Shown: positions 27,526 through 36,782, counted from the first letter of the stretch. The stretch is 64,000 nt of DNA from Alphaproteobacteria bacterium (GCA_017559525.1 JAFYRI010000003.1:176453-240452); one strand, 5' to 3'. The notes: generated by a model from the letters alone, not told the origin. Made by a program: numbers and translations.

Positions 27526-29115
27526 TTATCCTCGTCCAAACCAAGTGAAGGTTTGAGTATGAAAAACAACAGAAGGAGAATGAAAACTAATTTTTATTGG
27601 GGTTGTTATCGTTTGTTCATTTGAAGAGGGAGAAAAGTTGTTTTGGTGTGCATGAGACATTTTTGCGGATATGTTCTTGTGAAAACGGGGATCTTGTGGA
27701 TATTTTTTTTGATAATTTTTTAAAACGTTATTTACATCATTATTATTTGTTATTACAGTTCTAATATCATTTTTTGATATAATAGGTTTGTTGTTATGAT
27801 TTTTTAAATTTAGGAAAATTTCACAGATTGCATTCAATTTACTTTTTACCAAAGCAATATGGGATAAACACATATTTTCTTCATTTGGTAATTTTTTTTC
27901 AAATAAAATATTGTATAAGAATAGTGAACGAATTTTTTTGTCACTTAGTACTCTGCTGCTATCTTGTTTTTTTATATTTAGTGCTTTATGAACTAATCGA
28001 GGTAAACCAGTTCTCATCGCCATAGTTACAAAAATTTCAATTTCATCTTCTTTTAAAAGTTTTGGGGAATATTGTGTTAAGAATTTAAATTTTTTATATA
28101 TTTCGGATTCGAAGTTATCTAGTTCTGTTTGATTTGTGATTAAAGGCCATTTTGTAGGATTTTGACTTATTAAAAAAGCAAAAGAATGGTTAATAAATGT
28201 TTCTGCTTTGGATGGATATATTTGTAAAAATGCTTTGGCTAAATTTTCATGACCATTAGATAATAGTTGGTTAAAACGATTGGCGGGATATAAGGCTTCA
28301 TGCTGAATATTTTTTAATATAGGCATTACTTTTTTTACAAAAGCTGGTGTTAAATTAAATGAATCTGGAATATGGGAAATATCTTGGTCATTATCTTTAA
28401 TTGGAGAAAAGTAATCGTATTTATGTTTATAGTTAGAGTCTTTTGAAAGGTATGACAGAGCAACTAGAGTTAAATCTTGTTGAATTGCTTGTGCATTTGA
28501 TTTAGAGTTATTTGATAATAACCATTTGTAATGTTTTTCCAGTAAAGGTTTTTCTGTGTCGGCATAAAAATCCCATAGGCTTTTATCTACCCAATATAAA
28601 AATTCATCAACAGTGCATCCTTGTTTTTTGCAAGCAATCATTGCAACGTAAGTCATAAAAGCATGAGCTTGAGCTTCTGATAAAAAGTTTAATTGATGAT
28701 AAGCTAAATTACTTTCTTTTTCCACTTTGAAACATTCTTGTGAAAATTGTTCTGCGTGTTTTAATTCATGGCTTAATGCCATGAGTAGTAGTTCAGGATC
28801 ATCTGTATCATCAAAATGTATGATATTATGTTGGGTATTAAAAACTGCGACTGAATGTGTTCTTGATAAGCGTGTTGTTTCAATTGTAAGCGGTTTATTT
28901 GGACGCCAATTCGGAAAAGATAAAAATAAAGGAGGTGTGCAATCATTTAAACAATATAATGCAGCCATTGCTGTTTGAATTTGATATTCTCTTTCGGATA
29001 ATTCTTCTTGTTTTAAAGATAAGAATTCCTTATAGGTTGTTATTTTGAAATCATTTTCATTTTTAGTTGATGAGGTACCATATTTAATTAAGATGTTGTC
29101 TAATGTATTTGGCAT
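27526..29115 (-). CDS. Large hypothetical protein with HExxH metallopeptidase motif
   Basis: This protein has 529 residues from the ATG at 29115, chosen for AAAGGA upstream. Around residue 120 it contains ALSHELKHAEQ, an HExxH zinc-binding signature, in a context of helices typical of zincins. A third metal ligand is not obvious, although SEAQAHAFM about 45 residues later offers Glu and His. No signal peptide is seen, so it may be cytosolic or exported by a specialised route. The remaining 350 residues are helical with no recognised domain. It may be a lineage-specific effector, but that is inference. Confidence 0.6.
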   Translation of the reverse strand: MPNTLDNILIKYGTSSTKNENDFKITTYKEFLSLKQEELSEREYQIQTAMAALYCLNDCTPPLFLSFPNWRPNKPLTIETTRLSRTHSVAVFNTQHNIIHFDDTDDPELLLMALSHELKHAEQFSQECFKVEKESNLAYHQLNFLSEAQAHAFMTYVAMIACKKQGCTVDEFLYWVDKSLWDFYADTEKPLLEKHYKWLLSNNSKSNAQAIQQDLTLVALSYLSKDSNYKHKYDYFSPIKDNDQDISHIPDSFNLTPAFVKKVMPILKNIQHEALYPANRFNQLLSNGHENLAKAFLQIYPSKAETFINHSFAFLISQNPTKWPLITNQTELDNFESEIYKKFKFLTQYSPKLLKEDEIEIFVTMAMRTGLPRLVHKALNIKKQDSSRVLSDKKIRSLFLYNILFEKKLPNEENMCLSHIALVKSKLNAICEIFLNLKNHNNKPIISKNDIRTVITNNNDVNNVLKNYQKKYPQDPRFHKNISAKMSHAHQNNFSPSSNEQTITTPIKISFHSPSVVFHTQTFTWFGRG

Positions 29116-29318
29116 AGTGTATCCTTTAATTATTTTTTTTATTGTATCATGAATGTGATGAAATAGCAAATAAAATGTTTTATTATATTGAATGTATTGA
29201 CTTTTTTTATAAAAATATGCAGGGGTAATAATTGTTGTAACTTTTTGTCTTTTTTGTGGGGAGAGAGAATAAAAAAAAGTCCATCATTAAGATGGACTCA
29301 CTTTTTGTAAAAGAATTA

Positions 29319-29579
29319 TTAATTACGTGTATTGGCTTGGCGTTCAGCTTCTTTTTCCCAAATTTCTTGGATGATGCGTCGATTGGCTGCAACTAACTCT
29401 TCAATGCGTTCTTGAGAAGGCACGCCCATTTTTGTTTCGTCTATCCAGCGTTGAGTTTGCGCTTCAATAGCCTCATTGTGTTGTTCTATGGCGCTTTTTT
29501 GTGATTGTTGTTCTTGTTCATTGGCGGCGGCAACACCTAAAACAGCGGCTAATGCTAAAGATTTAAAAATATTTTTCAT
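29319..29579 (-). CDS. Small exported helical protein
   Basis: This protein has 86 residues from the ATG at 29579. The in-frame upstream extension has no ribosome site, whereas AAAGGGGAAAAC precedes 29579. The N-terminus MKNIFKSLALAAVLGVAAA is a Sec signal peptide, with likely cleavage after AAA. The mature part is a single charged helix rich in Glu and Gln (QEQQSQKSAIEQHNEAIEAQ). No family is recognised. It is transcribed toward the metallopeptidase-like gene and stands divergent from the autotransporter. Confidence 0.65.
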   Translation of the reverse strand: MKNIFKSLALAAVLGVAAANEQEQQSQKSAIEQHNEAIEAQTQRWIDETKMGVPSQERIEELVAANRRIIQEIWEKEAERQANTRN

Positions 29580-29779
29580 GTTTTCCCCTTTCGTTATTTT
29601 TAAAATTTGCATTATTCTATAGAATTTTTGACAAAAAGTCAAGAAATAAATTGAATTTTATAGTAAAAATAAAATTATATTAGATATTTTTTTTGTTTAA
29701 TTATGATTTTATTAGTAAAATGTTAATAAAGACATGCTATGATATGGTTATGATATTGTATTTAATGTGAGGGTGAAGT

Positions 29780-32677
29780 ATGTTAAAAAAACTTTTAATT
29801 GGGGTGACAATTTTATCGTATGGTACAGCTGTTGTGGCGCAAACATTGCGTTTTGGGATGGTTTGGGAAGCTGTTAAAAAAAGAGATGAAGTCACATTAG
29901 GAACTATTTTAAAAACATATAAAACTGTTGATGTTGAAGATAAAAAAGGTCAAACACCGTTGTGTTATGCAATTGAAAAGGAAGATTATGAAGGTTATGT
30001 GTTGTTGTTAAAGTATGGCGCTAGTCGTTCGCATGCGTGTGTGCAACAAATGAAGCAAGAACAACGTAAAGAATTTAATCAAGATTTACGCGAATATTTT
30101 GAAGATAAGGGAGGGATTTCTTCATCTACCTTATTATGGGAGGCGATGACAGTTGCTGCTGGAGGTGCTTTAATGGGATTTGCTGTTTCGGGTAAGGGAG
30201 GCAGTGGTGATGGTTCTGGCGCTGGTGCAGCAGGAAATAAAGATGGTGTTGGAACGGAAGGTTTGCCAGGAGAAACATTGACAGCTAATGACTTTAAAAC
30301 TCAAGCATATGAAAATAGTGGTTTTTTAGATAATATTGGAGCTGCTGAAGCTTATGCGCGTTTTTATAAAGGTGATAAAGGTGATAAAGATTCTGATGGT
30401 CATATTAAGAAACTATATACCAATGTTAAGGATGTTAAAGTTGCTGTAGTTGATACAGGTGTTTATCCAAATGATGCATTGGTCAGTCGTTTAGAATCTG
30501 GCTTTAATTATGACTATGGTCCATGTGGAGCAACAAGAACAAGTAATTGTTGGAAACAAGGGGTTTATACAGATGGTATTACTCCTGTTGCAATTTTGTT
30601 GGATGAGAAAGGTAATAGCGTTAGATATGTTATGATGAGTGCTACAGCATATCAAACATGGGCGGATCAATATGAAGATGGATATGTGTATGATCCAACA
30701 GATACAACACCGAATATGTATTCAGATGATGCAGGACATGGAACATTTGTCAGCAGTGTAATTGCTGCAGATAGAACTTCAATTTTTACGCATGGTGTAG
30801 CCTTGAATGCTCAAATTATTCCAATTAAGTATGATTTAATGGGAGGATTGAATAAACCCATTATTTCGGCTGTTGATGCAGGTGCTAAAGTTATTAATCT
30901 TTCTTTGGGAACGAATACAGTTGATAAAGATGGTAATAAGATTATTGATGCTTCAATTTTTAAGGATCCAGATAACCGTCAAGATGGTATTGATGCTCTT
31001 GAAGGGGATCTTAAAGGTTTAGCTTATATTTCTCAAAAACAAACGACTGCTTTAGTTTTTGCTGCTGGTAATGAAGGAACTGAACAGCCAAGTTTGGAAG
31101 CAGGAGTTGGTTTGTTATCTTCAGAGCTTTCTGATGATAATTACAAGAACTTAAAAGATTTAACAGTTGTATCTGTCGCTGTTGATCAAAACAATAATAT
31201 TGCAAATTTTTCGAATAAATGTGGTGTGACAAAAGATTATTGTATTGCTGCGCCTGGTGTGAATGTTACTGGGTATACAGAAGCTGAAAATAGCTCATAT
31301 GTGAGTGCGACATCTGGTTCTGGGACTTCATTTTCTACTCCAGTTGTATCGGGTGCGTTAGCTTTCTTGATGGGGGCTTATCCTAATATGACTGTAGCCC
31401 AAGTTATTGACTTGGTTTTTGAAACTGCGACTGATTTGGGCGAAAAAGGTGTTGATGAAGTTTATGGACATGGATTATTGAATTTAGATGCCGCAACAGC
31501 ACCACAGGGAGATTTGAAAGTTGCTAGTACTTCTGCTGTTAGTAGTGCTAATATTTCATTAGCTTCGCTTCGATTAAAAATGCCAAATATAATGAGCGGT
31601 GTTTTGCGTCAAATGCCTTCGGGATTTGCTGCTTTTGATAAATATGAACGTAGCTTTACAATGCCAATATCATCAGTTGTTTCTGTTTCTGAAACAGATG
31701 GTAAAAAATTCCAAAATGCTTTGCATCGTTTTATGAAATTTGATAGCGTAAAAACAGTTGGAAATGATGAAACGCCTATGAGCTTTTCGTTTTCTACTGC
31801 AACAAATACCGAATCTGAAATGGGTATAGGTAGTATGGATATCTCATGGAATTTTGATAATTCTAAGGTGCGTTTTTATTATATGGAAGATGGTTCTTTT
31901 GGTATGGGGAATTATATTGATAGAACAATGGTTAATCCATTTATGGCTGTTGATAATGCTTATGGTTTTGAAAATTCATATCGCTTTGGACAAAAATATT
32001 CATTGGCATTTGGTTTGGTGTCAGGTGATAATGCTTTATTTAAAGTAAATGAAGATGATATGGATGATGTGAATAGATTATCAGTTTTCCATGGTGGTGC
32101 AACATTTAAACCAACTGAAAATGTTTCATTTAGTTTCTTGGGTGGTGTTATGAATGAAGATAGTTCGTTAATGGGATTGCGTGGTAAGGGAGGATTTGAT
32201 GTTGAAAATTCTCAAACATATTATACGGGAGTAATGGCTCAAGTTCAACCGCTTAAAAATTTTATGTTAACTGGGGCTTATTATTATGGTATGACGCCAG
32301 CAAATCGCTTAAATGCTTTTATGGAAACGGGTAAACTATATAGTGAAAGCGTTTCTTTTGATGCTCGTTATCATTTTGATGATAATCAATATGTTGGAGC
32401 TTTGTTAATGTCTCCGCTTCGTGTGCGTAGTGGACATATGAATTTGACATTGCCAACGGGACGTGATTATTATTCTGATATGGTTTATACGGATACTTAT
32501 CGTTTGAAAATGGCATCAGAGGCTAGAGAGTGGGATGCTGGAGTTTATGGTCAATTTAATTTAGCGGATAATATTCAAGCTAAAATGCAAGGAATTGTTC
32601 GTTTTAATCCAGAACACCAAGCTAATGTCAAACCAGATTATCAAGTAATGTTTGGTTTGAATTGGTTGTGGCATTAA
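29780..32677 (+). CDS. Subtilisin-like autotransporter with ankyrin-like N-terminus
   Basis: This is a 965-residue surface protease. A signal peptide (residues 1-20) precedes an ankyrin-like unit (about 55-82, GQTPLCYAIEKEDYEGYVLLL) and a hydrophobic Gly-rich patch (124-155). The S8 peptidase domain follows with Asp225 (VVDTGV), His320 (DDAGHGTFV), Asn431 (AAGNEG) and Ser517 (GTSFSTP), a complete triad. From about residue 680 the sequence turns into alternating beta-strands ending in LNWLWH, typical of an autotransporter barrel. The passenger should be displayed or released. A GAGGGTGAA site precedes the ATG. Confidence 0.9.
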   Translation: MLKKLLIGVTILSYGTAVVAQTLRFGMVWEAVKKRDEVTLGTILKTYKTVDVEDKKGQTPLCYAIEKEDYEGYVLLLKYGASRSHACVQQMKQEQRKEFNQDLREYFEDKGGISSSTLLWEAMTVAAGGALMGFAVSGKGGSGDGSGAGAAGNKDGVGTEGLPGETLTANDFKTQAYENSGFLDNIGAAEAYARFYKGDKGDKDSDGHIKKLYTNVKDVKVAVVDTGVYPNDALVSRLESGFNYDYGPCGATRTSNCWKQGVYTDGITPVAILLDEKGNSVRYVMMSATAYQTWADQYEDGYVYDPTDTTPNMYSDDAGHGTFVSSVIAADRTSIFTHGVALNAQIIPIKYDLMGGLNKPIISAVDAGAKVINLSLGTNTVDKDGNKIIDASIFKDPDNRQDGIDALEGDLKGLAYISQKQTTALVFAAGNEGTEQPSLEAGVGLLSSELSDDNYKNLKDLTVVSVAVDQNNNIANFSNKCGVTKDYCIAAPGVNVTGYTEAENSSYVSATSGSGTSFSTPVVSGALAFLMGAYPNMTVAQVIDLVFETATDLGEKGVDEVYGHGLLNLDAATAPQGDLKVASTSAVSSANISLASLRLKMPNIMSGVLRQMPSGFAAFDKYERSFTMPISSVVSVSETDGKKFQNALHRFMKFDSVKTVGNDETPMSFSFSTATNTESEMGIGSMDISWNFDNSKVRFYYMEDGSFGMGNYIDRTMVNPFMAVDNAYGFENSYRFGQKYSLAFGLVSGDNALFKVNEDDMDDVNRLSVFHGGATFKPTENVSFSFLGGVMNEDSSLMGLRGKGGFDVENSQTYYTGVMAQVQPLKNFMLTGAYYYGMTPANRLNAFMETGKLYSESVSFDARYHFDDNQYVGALLMSPLRVRSGHMNLTLPTGRDYYSDMVYTDTYRLKMASEAREWDAGVYGQFNLADNIQAKMQGIVRFNPEHQANVKPDYQVMFGLNWLWH

Positions 32678-32689
32678 TTATAAGGAGGG

Positions 32690-32716
32690 TAGGGGAACAG
32701 AAGTTCCCCTATATTT
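32690..32716 (+). terminator. Hairpin at the autotransporter 3' end
   Basis: TAGGGGAAC pairs perfectly with GTTCCCCTA around AGAA, followed by TATTTT. It lies between the autotransporter stop and the next ATG, so it may terminate or reduce transcription into the Nudix gene, which has no clear ribosome site of its own. Confidence 0.65.
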
Positions 32717-32720
32717 TCAA

Positions 32721-33122
32721 ATGACATATTGTACAAAAAAAATATCTGCGGTTTTTGTTTTGGAACAAAATGGGAAGTTTTTGTTTTTGAAACGTACTGA
32801 TATTTTTAATGGATATTATTTATTGCCAGGTGGGCACGTAGATGAAGGTGAGCGTGTTATAGATGCAGCTATTCGCGAGTTAAAGGAAGAATTGGGCATT
32901 ACAGTTATAGCTCAAGATTTACAATTTATTATGGTTAAACCAGATGAAAAATATATTAATTTTTTCTTTCGTGTATTAAAATGGCAGGGGATTCCTCATA
33001 ATATGGAGCCAGAAAAACATGCAGATATAGCGTGGTTGGATTTGTCGCATTCTGAAATTTACCCAGATGTTATTGAAGAATTAAAAACAATACAATCGGG
33101 GATTTGTTATTTAGAGAAATGA
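32721..33122 (+). CDS. Nudix hydrolase
   Basis: This 133-residue protein has a canonical Nudix box GGHVDEGERVIDAAIRELKE followed by ELGI, which binds Mg and hydrolyses nucleoside-diphosphate-X bonds. The N-terminal half has VFVLEQNGKFLFLKR, as in MutT/ADP-ribose-type enzymes; substrate is unknown. No ribosome site is evident before the ATG, and AAGGAGGG lies about 37 bases upstream on the other side of a hairpin, so the start or its control is unusual. Confidence 0.88.
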   Translation: MTYCTKKISAVFVLEQNGKFLFLKRTDIFNGYYLLPGGHVDEGERVIDAAIRELKEELGITVIAQDLQFIMVKPDEKYINFFFRVLKWQGIPHNMEPEKHADIAWLDLSHSEIYPDVIEELKTIQSGICYLEK

Positions 33123-33144
33123 TTTATTTTTATAAGGAATTGTC

Positions 33145-33972
33145 ATGTGTAAATATTTACTTTTTCTGATTATGTTTTGTTCTGTAGTGTTTTTTTCAAA
33201 TCAGAGTATAGCAAAGATATATTCATTCGAGGTGAATGCTCCTAGAGAGCTGGATTTTGCGACAATAGATGATGTATTTCGTGTTCGTAAAAATATGATA
33301 AAAAAGTATCCTATTTTTTTCTCTGGAAATTACAATCCGTTGGCTAGTAGTGCATTTGCCCAAGTAAAATCTAAAAAGCCTTGGTGGGGTGTTGAGGGAA
33401 TGGCTTGTTATGGACCGGGTCAAAAAGGAATAGAAGGGGTTTCTGAGGAAAGTCGTTTTATTGATAATCCATTCTCATTGATTAGTATAGAAGAAGGAAC
33501 CGCTTTGCGTCTTTTGCCAGAAAATAAAGCGTGTCCTAGTACCTTTGTTGTTTTATCTAGTATTCAGTTTGATGATAAAACAAAAACATTTACAGCGGTT
33601 TATAATGTTTCTAGTCATTTAAAGAAAATAGAACAAATAAATAAAGGCAGTTCAAAAATATTGCACTTTTCCTTTAATGGATTAAATGCGATAGATTTTG
33701 GGGTGCCTTATGTTTATGCAATGTCTTTAAAAAATGTTGAGTTCTTAAAGGGTAACAATTTATCAAAATCTGTTTATCGATTTAAAAACTTTATTCATTT
33801 GGGAGGAAGTTGTGGATATACAGGAGGGTGTAATAATGGTTCTCCCTATCAACCAGAAACCACTTTTTCTGTTCAAAAATTTCCAGCGCAGATTGTATTT
33901 AAATTATGGAAAAATAAACCAAAATCTATTTCTGAATTGGAATTTTTAAAATATAAAGTGGTTATTAATTAA
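33145..33972 (+). CDS. Secreted hypothetical protein
   Basis: This 275-residue protein has a Sec signal peptide (YLLFLIMFCSVVFFSNQSIA). The mature region has few recognisable features. It contains WWGVEGMACYGPGQKGIEG, a Gly/Cys-rich patch GGSCGYTGGCNNGSPYQPE near residue 225 and otherwise beta-type sequence, so a periplasmic or extracellular beta fold is likely. TAAGGAATT lies before the ATG. It follows the Nudix gene by 22 bases and is probably co-transcribed. No family is recognised. Confidence 0.7.
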   Translation: MCKYLLFLIMFCSVVFFSNQSIAKIYSFEVNAPRELDFATIDDVFRVRKNMIKKYPIFFSGNYNPLASSAFAQVKSKKPWWGVEGMACYGPGQKGIEGVSEESRFIDNPFSLISIEEGTALRLLPENKACPSTFVVLSSIQFDDKTKTFTAVYNVSSHLKKIEQINKGSSKILHFSFNGLNAIDFGVPYVYAMSLKNVEFLKGNNLSKSVYRFKNFIHLGGSCGYTGGCNNGSPYQPETTFSVQKFPAQIVFKLWKNKPKSISELEFLKYKVVIN

Positions 33973-33984
33973 AATTTTTTGTAT

Positions 33985-34018
33985 AAGAATGGGCTGATAA
34001 ACATATCAGCCCATTCTT
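33985..34018. terminator. Bidirectional terminator
   Basis: AAGAATGGGCTGATA (33985-33999) pairs perfectly with TATCAGCCCATTCTT (34004-34018). It separates the convergent secreted protein gene and the 216-residue ORF. Confidence 0.85.
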
Positions 34019-34023
34019 GTTTC

Positions 34024-34674
34024 TTAACGACTTGATGAATTTTTATGTTTTAATTGTGTCATTGGAAATGTAGCTGATAATCCTGCTGCATCTCGTTTTA
34101 TTTCATCAGTAGATACTTTTCTTTTTAAAATTTCCTTGATCATTTGTTTGTATTCAGGATTTTTATTAATAAATGTTTCAACTGTTTTAACAATAGTTTT
34201 CTTTTGTTCTGTTGTGCATTTGTCCAATTCAATGCTGCCTTTTTCATCCCTAGGTAAATCAGGAGCAGCTTCAGCTATTTGTTTGTTTAAAGCTTTATTA
34301 GATTGCAAAAATTTGTGTTTCATTTTGTTTAATTCAATTAGAGAAAGTTTTTTTTCCTTCAAAATTTGTGTATCATGTTGCGCTATAGCAGATTGAGCAT
34401 TCTTTCGTTTATGTTGTTCTTTTCCCTCGATGAATTCCATATAATTATTTTTTGTATCTTTTACAAGTTTTTGTGATAAATATGCCGTATCTGACAATAA
34501 TTCCCAGGGCATTATAGGAAAAAAGGCAACATTAAGAAGAAAATTTTCTGGGAACATATCTTCTATTGTTTCGTTTGGGCGTATGTTTTCTTTCTTATTT
34601 CGTAATATTTGAGGCTTTTTATTATATTTTGTAAAAAAAGATTTTTCATCCAAAAGTTCAGTTTTGTTATTCAT
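34024..34674 (-). CDS. Hypothetical charged helical protein
   Basis: This 216-residue protein has high Lys content, no signal peptide and no TM helix. Residues 88-135 form a coiled-coil-like stretch (KRKNAQSAIAQHDTQILKEK onward). A hydrophobic patch FLLNVAFFPIMPWELL sits near residue 45. A perfect AGGAGG ribosome site supports the start. No family is recognised. Similar soluble charged proteins with no signal are often lineage-specific effectors in host-associated bacteria, but nothing here proves it. Confidence 0.6.
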   Translation of the reverse strand: MNNKTELLDEKSFFTKYNKKPQILRNKKENIRPNETIEDMFPENFLLNVAFFPIMPWELLSDTAYLSQKLVKDTKNNYMEFIEGKEQHKRKNAQSAIAQHDTQILKEKKLSLIELNKMKHKFLQSNKALNKQIAEAAPDLPRDEKGSIELDKCTTEQKKTIVKTVETFINKNPEYKQMIKEILKRKVSTDEIKRDAAGLSATFPMTQLKHKNSSSR

Positions 34675-34716
34675 GATATCCTCCTGTTTATAATCTTTTT
34701 TTATTATACCATATTA

Positions 34717-35109
34717 TTAACTTTGTGTCAATTTTTCTGTTGCTTTTCCTTGGAATGAAAGAGTTTTGATAATAAACCTTTTATGTATTGCTTCCCCAAT
34801 TTTTGAGCAATTATCATAAGCTGTAATATGAAAAGTTAATTCGCGTCCGTTAACGGATATTAATTCGCTTTCACATTTTACTAGGCCACCAATAGGAGTA
34901 GGAGACAAATGTTTCATAGTTATTTCGGTGCCAACCGTGTCATACCCATTTTCCATAAATGGTGATACACTTTGCCAAGTGCATTTTTCCATTAGCCCAA
35001 TTAAAGTTGGTGTTGCCAATACGTCTAATCCTCCGCTTTGAATTGTTTTAGCTGTATGTTCTGATGAAACAGATAATTGTATTGTATATTTTATGCCGAT
35101 TGATAACAT
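34717..35109 (-). CDS. Thioesterase-like hotdog protein (FlK-like)
   Basis: This 130-residue protein shows a hotdog-fold pattern. The HTAKTIQSGGLDVLATPTLI segment with GLMEKCTW, then VGTEITMKHLSPTPIGG, and VNGRELTFHITAYDNCSKIGEA resemble the fluoroacetyl-CoA thioesterase-like family. Thr, Glu and His around the active site (T..E..H) appear conserved. Substrate is unknown; these proteins usually hydrolyse small acyl-CoA esters in the cytoplasm. It stands alone with a short intergenic region upstream. Confidence 0.82.
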   Translation of the reverse strand: MLSIGIKYTIQLSVSSEHTAKTIQSGGLDVLATPTLIGLMEKCTWQSVSPFMENGYDTVGTEITMKHLSPTPIGGLVKCESELISVNGRELTFHITAYDNCSKIGEAIHKRFIIKTLSFQGKATEKLTQS

Positions 35110-35250
35110 AATAGCCCCTGATTTTTGTTAAATGCTATGAATGGTTATGTAACATAGTTTTTTATATTTGTCAAAGATGAAAGAGCAAAGGATTTTATTA
35201 TTGAATAATATACTGTATCATGCTATGCAATGATAGATGGAGATGTTAGT

Positions 35251-35850
35251 ATGTCAAAAACAGATTTTGATGAAGTAATTCATAGACAATTTGAAAATTC
35301 AATCATTGAGTATGGTATTATTAAAGGGAATAACATAGTGTTCTTCGTGAAAGCTGGAGCTAATGGCTCTATGCGGGGATATCAAGATAAATATCTAAAA
35401 ATGGGTTTGAATTTACATGAAAAGTATGGTTTTACGGTAGTGTGTTCATCTAATCCATTTGCTCAAGCAGAGAGTATTTGTCAGGCGATAGAAGTTATTG
35501 AAGAGTATGTACAAGGCTTATATCAAATATATTATTTTGGTCATTCTAATGGTGCTGTTATGGGGGCAAGATATGCTTGGAAATATCCACAAATTAAGCG
35601 GTTATGTTTAGTAAATGGTCCACTGATGATTAATTGGCATCAAACAAAAGAAGGGGTAGGTTCTTTTCAAGGTGAATGTATGGTCTTTATTTATGGAGAA
35701 GATGATTTTTCCGTTAAGTTTGTTGGATTATTCAATTTGATTGATAAAAAGTCTGTATCGGCACATATCATTCCAGGGGCGGATCATCATTTTGTCGGTA
35801 TGTTGGATGAATTTATCGAATTGCCTGAAAAATATCTAGTGGATAAATAA
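35251..35850 (+). CDS. Alpha/beta hydrolase
   Basis: This 199-residue protein starts at the ATG at 35251, which has GGAG eight bases upstream; an in-frame ATG at 35230 is possible. The nucleophile elbow GHSNG (in YYFGHSNGAVMGARYAW) and the late His in GADHHFVG mark the alpha/beta-hydrolase fold, with an acid in the EDDF loop. Substrate is unknown. No signal peptide is seen, so it is cytoplasmic. A short terminator hairpin follows. Confidence 0.8.
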   Translation: MSKTDFDEVIHRQFENSIIEYGIIKGNNIVFFVKAGANGSMRGYQDKYLKMGLNLHEKYGFTVVCSSNPFAQAESICQAIEVIEEYVQGLYQIYYFGHSNGAVMGARYAWKYPQIKRLCLVNGPLMINWHQTKEGVGSFQGECMVFIYGEDDFSVKFVGLFNLIDKKSVSAHIIPGADHHFVGMLDEFIELPEKYLVDK

Positions 35851-35866
35851 CAATTGCGTACAAAAA

Positions 35867-35890
35867 AAATGACCTGAAGGTCATTTGTTG
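35867..35890 (+). terminator. Terminator after the hydrolase gene
   Basis: AAATGACCT pairs with AGGTCATTT across a two-base loop, then GTTGTTTT. It lies just before the left inverted repeat of the next cassette. Confidence 0.65.
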
Positions 35891-35897
35891 TTTTGGT

Positions 35898-35924
35898 GGT
35901 GTTAGTTGATTTTTGAACGAAAAG
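35898..35924. repeat. Left 27-bp inverted repeat of the DUF488 cassette
   Basis: The sequence GGTGTTAG followed by TTGATTTTTGAACGAAAAG recurs in reverse complement at 37281-37307 with one mismatch. The two copies bracket a 1.4-kb two-gene cassette and its promoter. Confidence 0.8.
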
Positions 35925-35983
35925 GATGCATTTATCCTTTGTTTTGGGGCATTTTGCGAATGAATAGTATGCAAAATAAATCC

Positions 35984-36012
35984 TTGACTTTTGAAGTAAT
36001 TTGTGTTATAAT
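35984..36012 (+). promoter_or_regulatory. Strong promoter of the DUF488 cassette
   Basis: TTGACT (35984-35989), a 17-base spacer and a perfect TATAAT (36007-36012). The first gene starts about 100 bases downstream. Confidence 0.8.
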
Positions 36013-36024
36013 CCACTTCAGTTA

Positions 36025-36087
36025 ACAGGGAAAACTATGCCCTGTTTTTTTATTGCCCATAGGGAATGAAACCTTATGGGCTTTTTT
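36025..36087 (+). promoter_or_regulatory. Tandem terminator leader (attenuator candidate)
   Basis: Two intrinsic terminators lie between the promoter and first gene. ACAGGG/CCCTGT plus T7 is at 36025-36051, and GCCCATA/TATGGGC plus T6 is at 36055-36087. The CCCTGT arm could alternatively pair with AGGG of the next hairpin. The layout suggests that transcripts are normally stopped and are released under some condition. Confidence 0.6.
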
Positions 36088-36110
36088 ATTATTAAATGAA
36101 AGGAAAACAA

Positions 36111-36770
36111 ATGAAATTAAATATTATTGTTTCAGATTACACTTATATGAAAGACACTTATTGTATCGCAGGATGGAGTCCTAGCGAACAGCGCATGCGC
36201 AGATTGATGATTAATGGGCATCATTGGTCTGAAGAAGAAGCAAAACAAGTAAAAGGGCATTCATGTATTCAAGTTGAAACAATGTCAATTCCACCAGAGG
36301 AAGGTCGCGATTATCCTCACAAAAAGGAAGATACTTGGATTTCTGAAAATATTATACCTCTATATCATTACGATACACCCGCAGATCTTGCTTATGAATT
36401 AGAAGGCAGTTTATCAAAGAATATTGCGACTATTTTTAATGGGCATTTAAAAGAAAATTCGTATGTTTTACCCGGAACAAAATGTGCATCTTTGGGGGCG
36501 ATTAAAGTTCCAGCTCAAAACTTGGAATTTTATAAAGATAGTGAAAATAAGTTACGCATTAAAATTCGGGACAATGATGGAGAAAAGTATGATTTACGTA
36601 TTACATGTCGTTATTTAAGAGATGTTTTGGACAAAATGAATGGCCTAAAAAAAATAAACGAACAACTAAAAGAAATGACTTTTGCTCATGTACGAGTTGG
36701 ATTGGCAAAACCTTATTACAAACAAAACAATCATTGCTTTTTAATGTGTAATGGTGTATTCTTATATTAA
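36111..36770 (+). CDS. DUF488-linked protein, possible dual OB-fold
   Basis: This protein has 219 residues from the ATG at 36111 (AAAGGAAAAC upstream). The sequence is beta-rich (MKLNIIVSDYTYMKDTYCIA, GHSCIQVETMSIPPEEGRDY, HVRVGLAKPYY near the end), and I tentatively compare it with proteins annotated as dual OB-containing domains. Such OB folds bind nucleic acids or small ligands. It precedes the DUF488 gene by 12 bases, inside a pair of inverted repeats and behind two attenuator-like terminators, so the two probably work together. Confidence 0.6.
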   Translation: MKLNIIVSDYTYMKDTYCIAGWSPSEQRMRRLMINGHHWSEEEAKQVKGHSCIQVETMSIPPEEGRDYPHKKEDTWISENIIPLYHYDTPADLAYELEGSLSKNIATIFNGHLKENSYVLPGTKCASLGAIKVPAQNLEFYKDSENKLRIKIRDNDGEKYDLRITCRYLRDVLDKMNGLKKINEQLKEMTFAHVRVGLAKPYYKQNNHCFLMCNGVFLY

Positions 36771-36782
36771 GAAAGGAAAACG

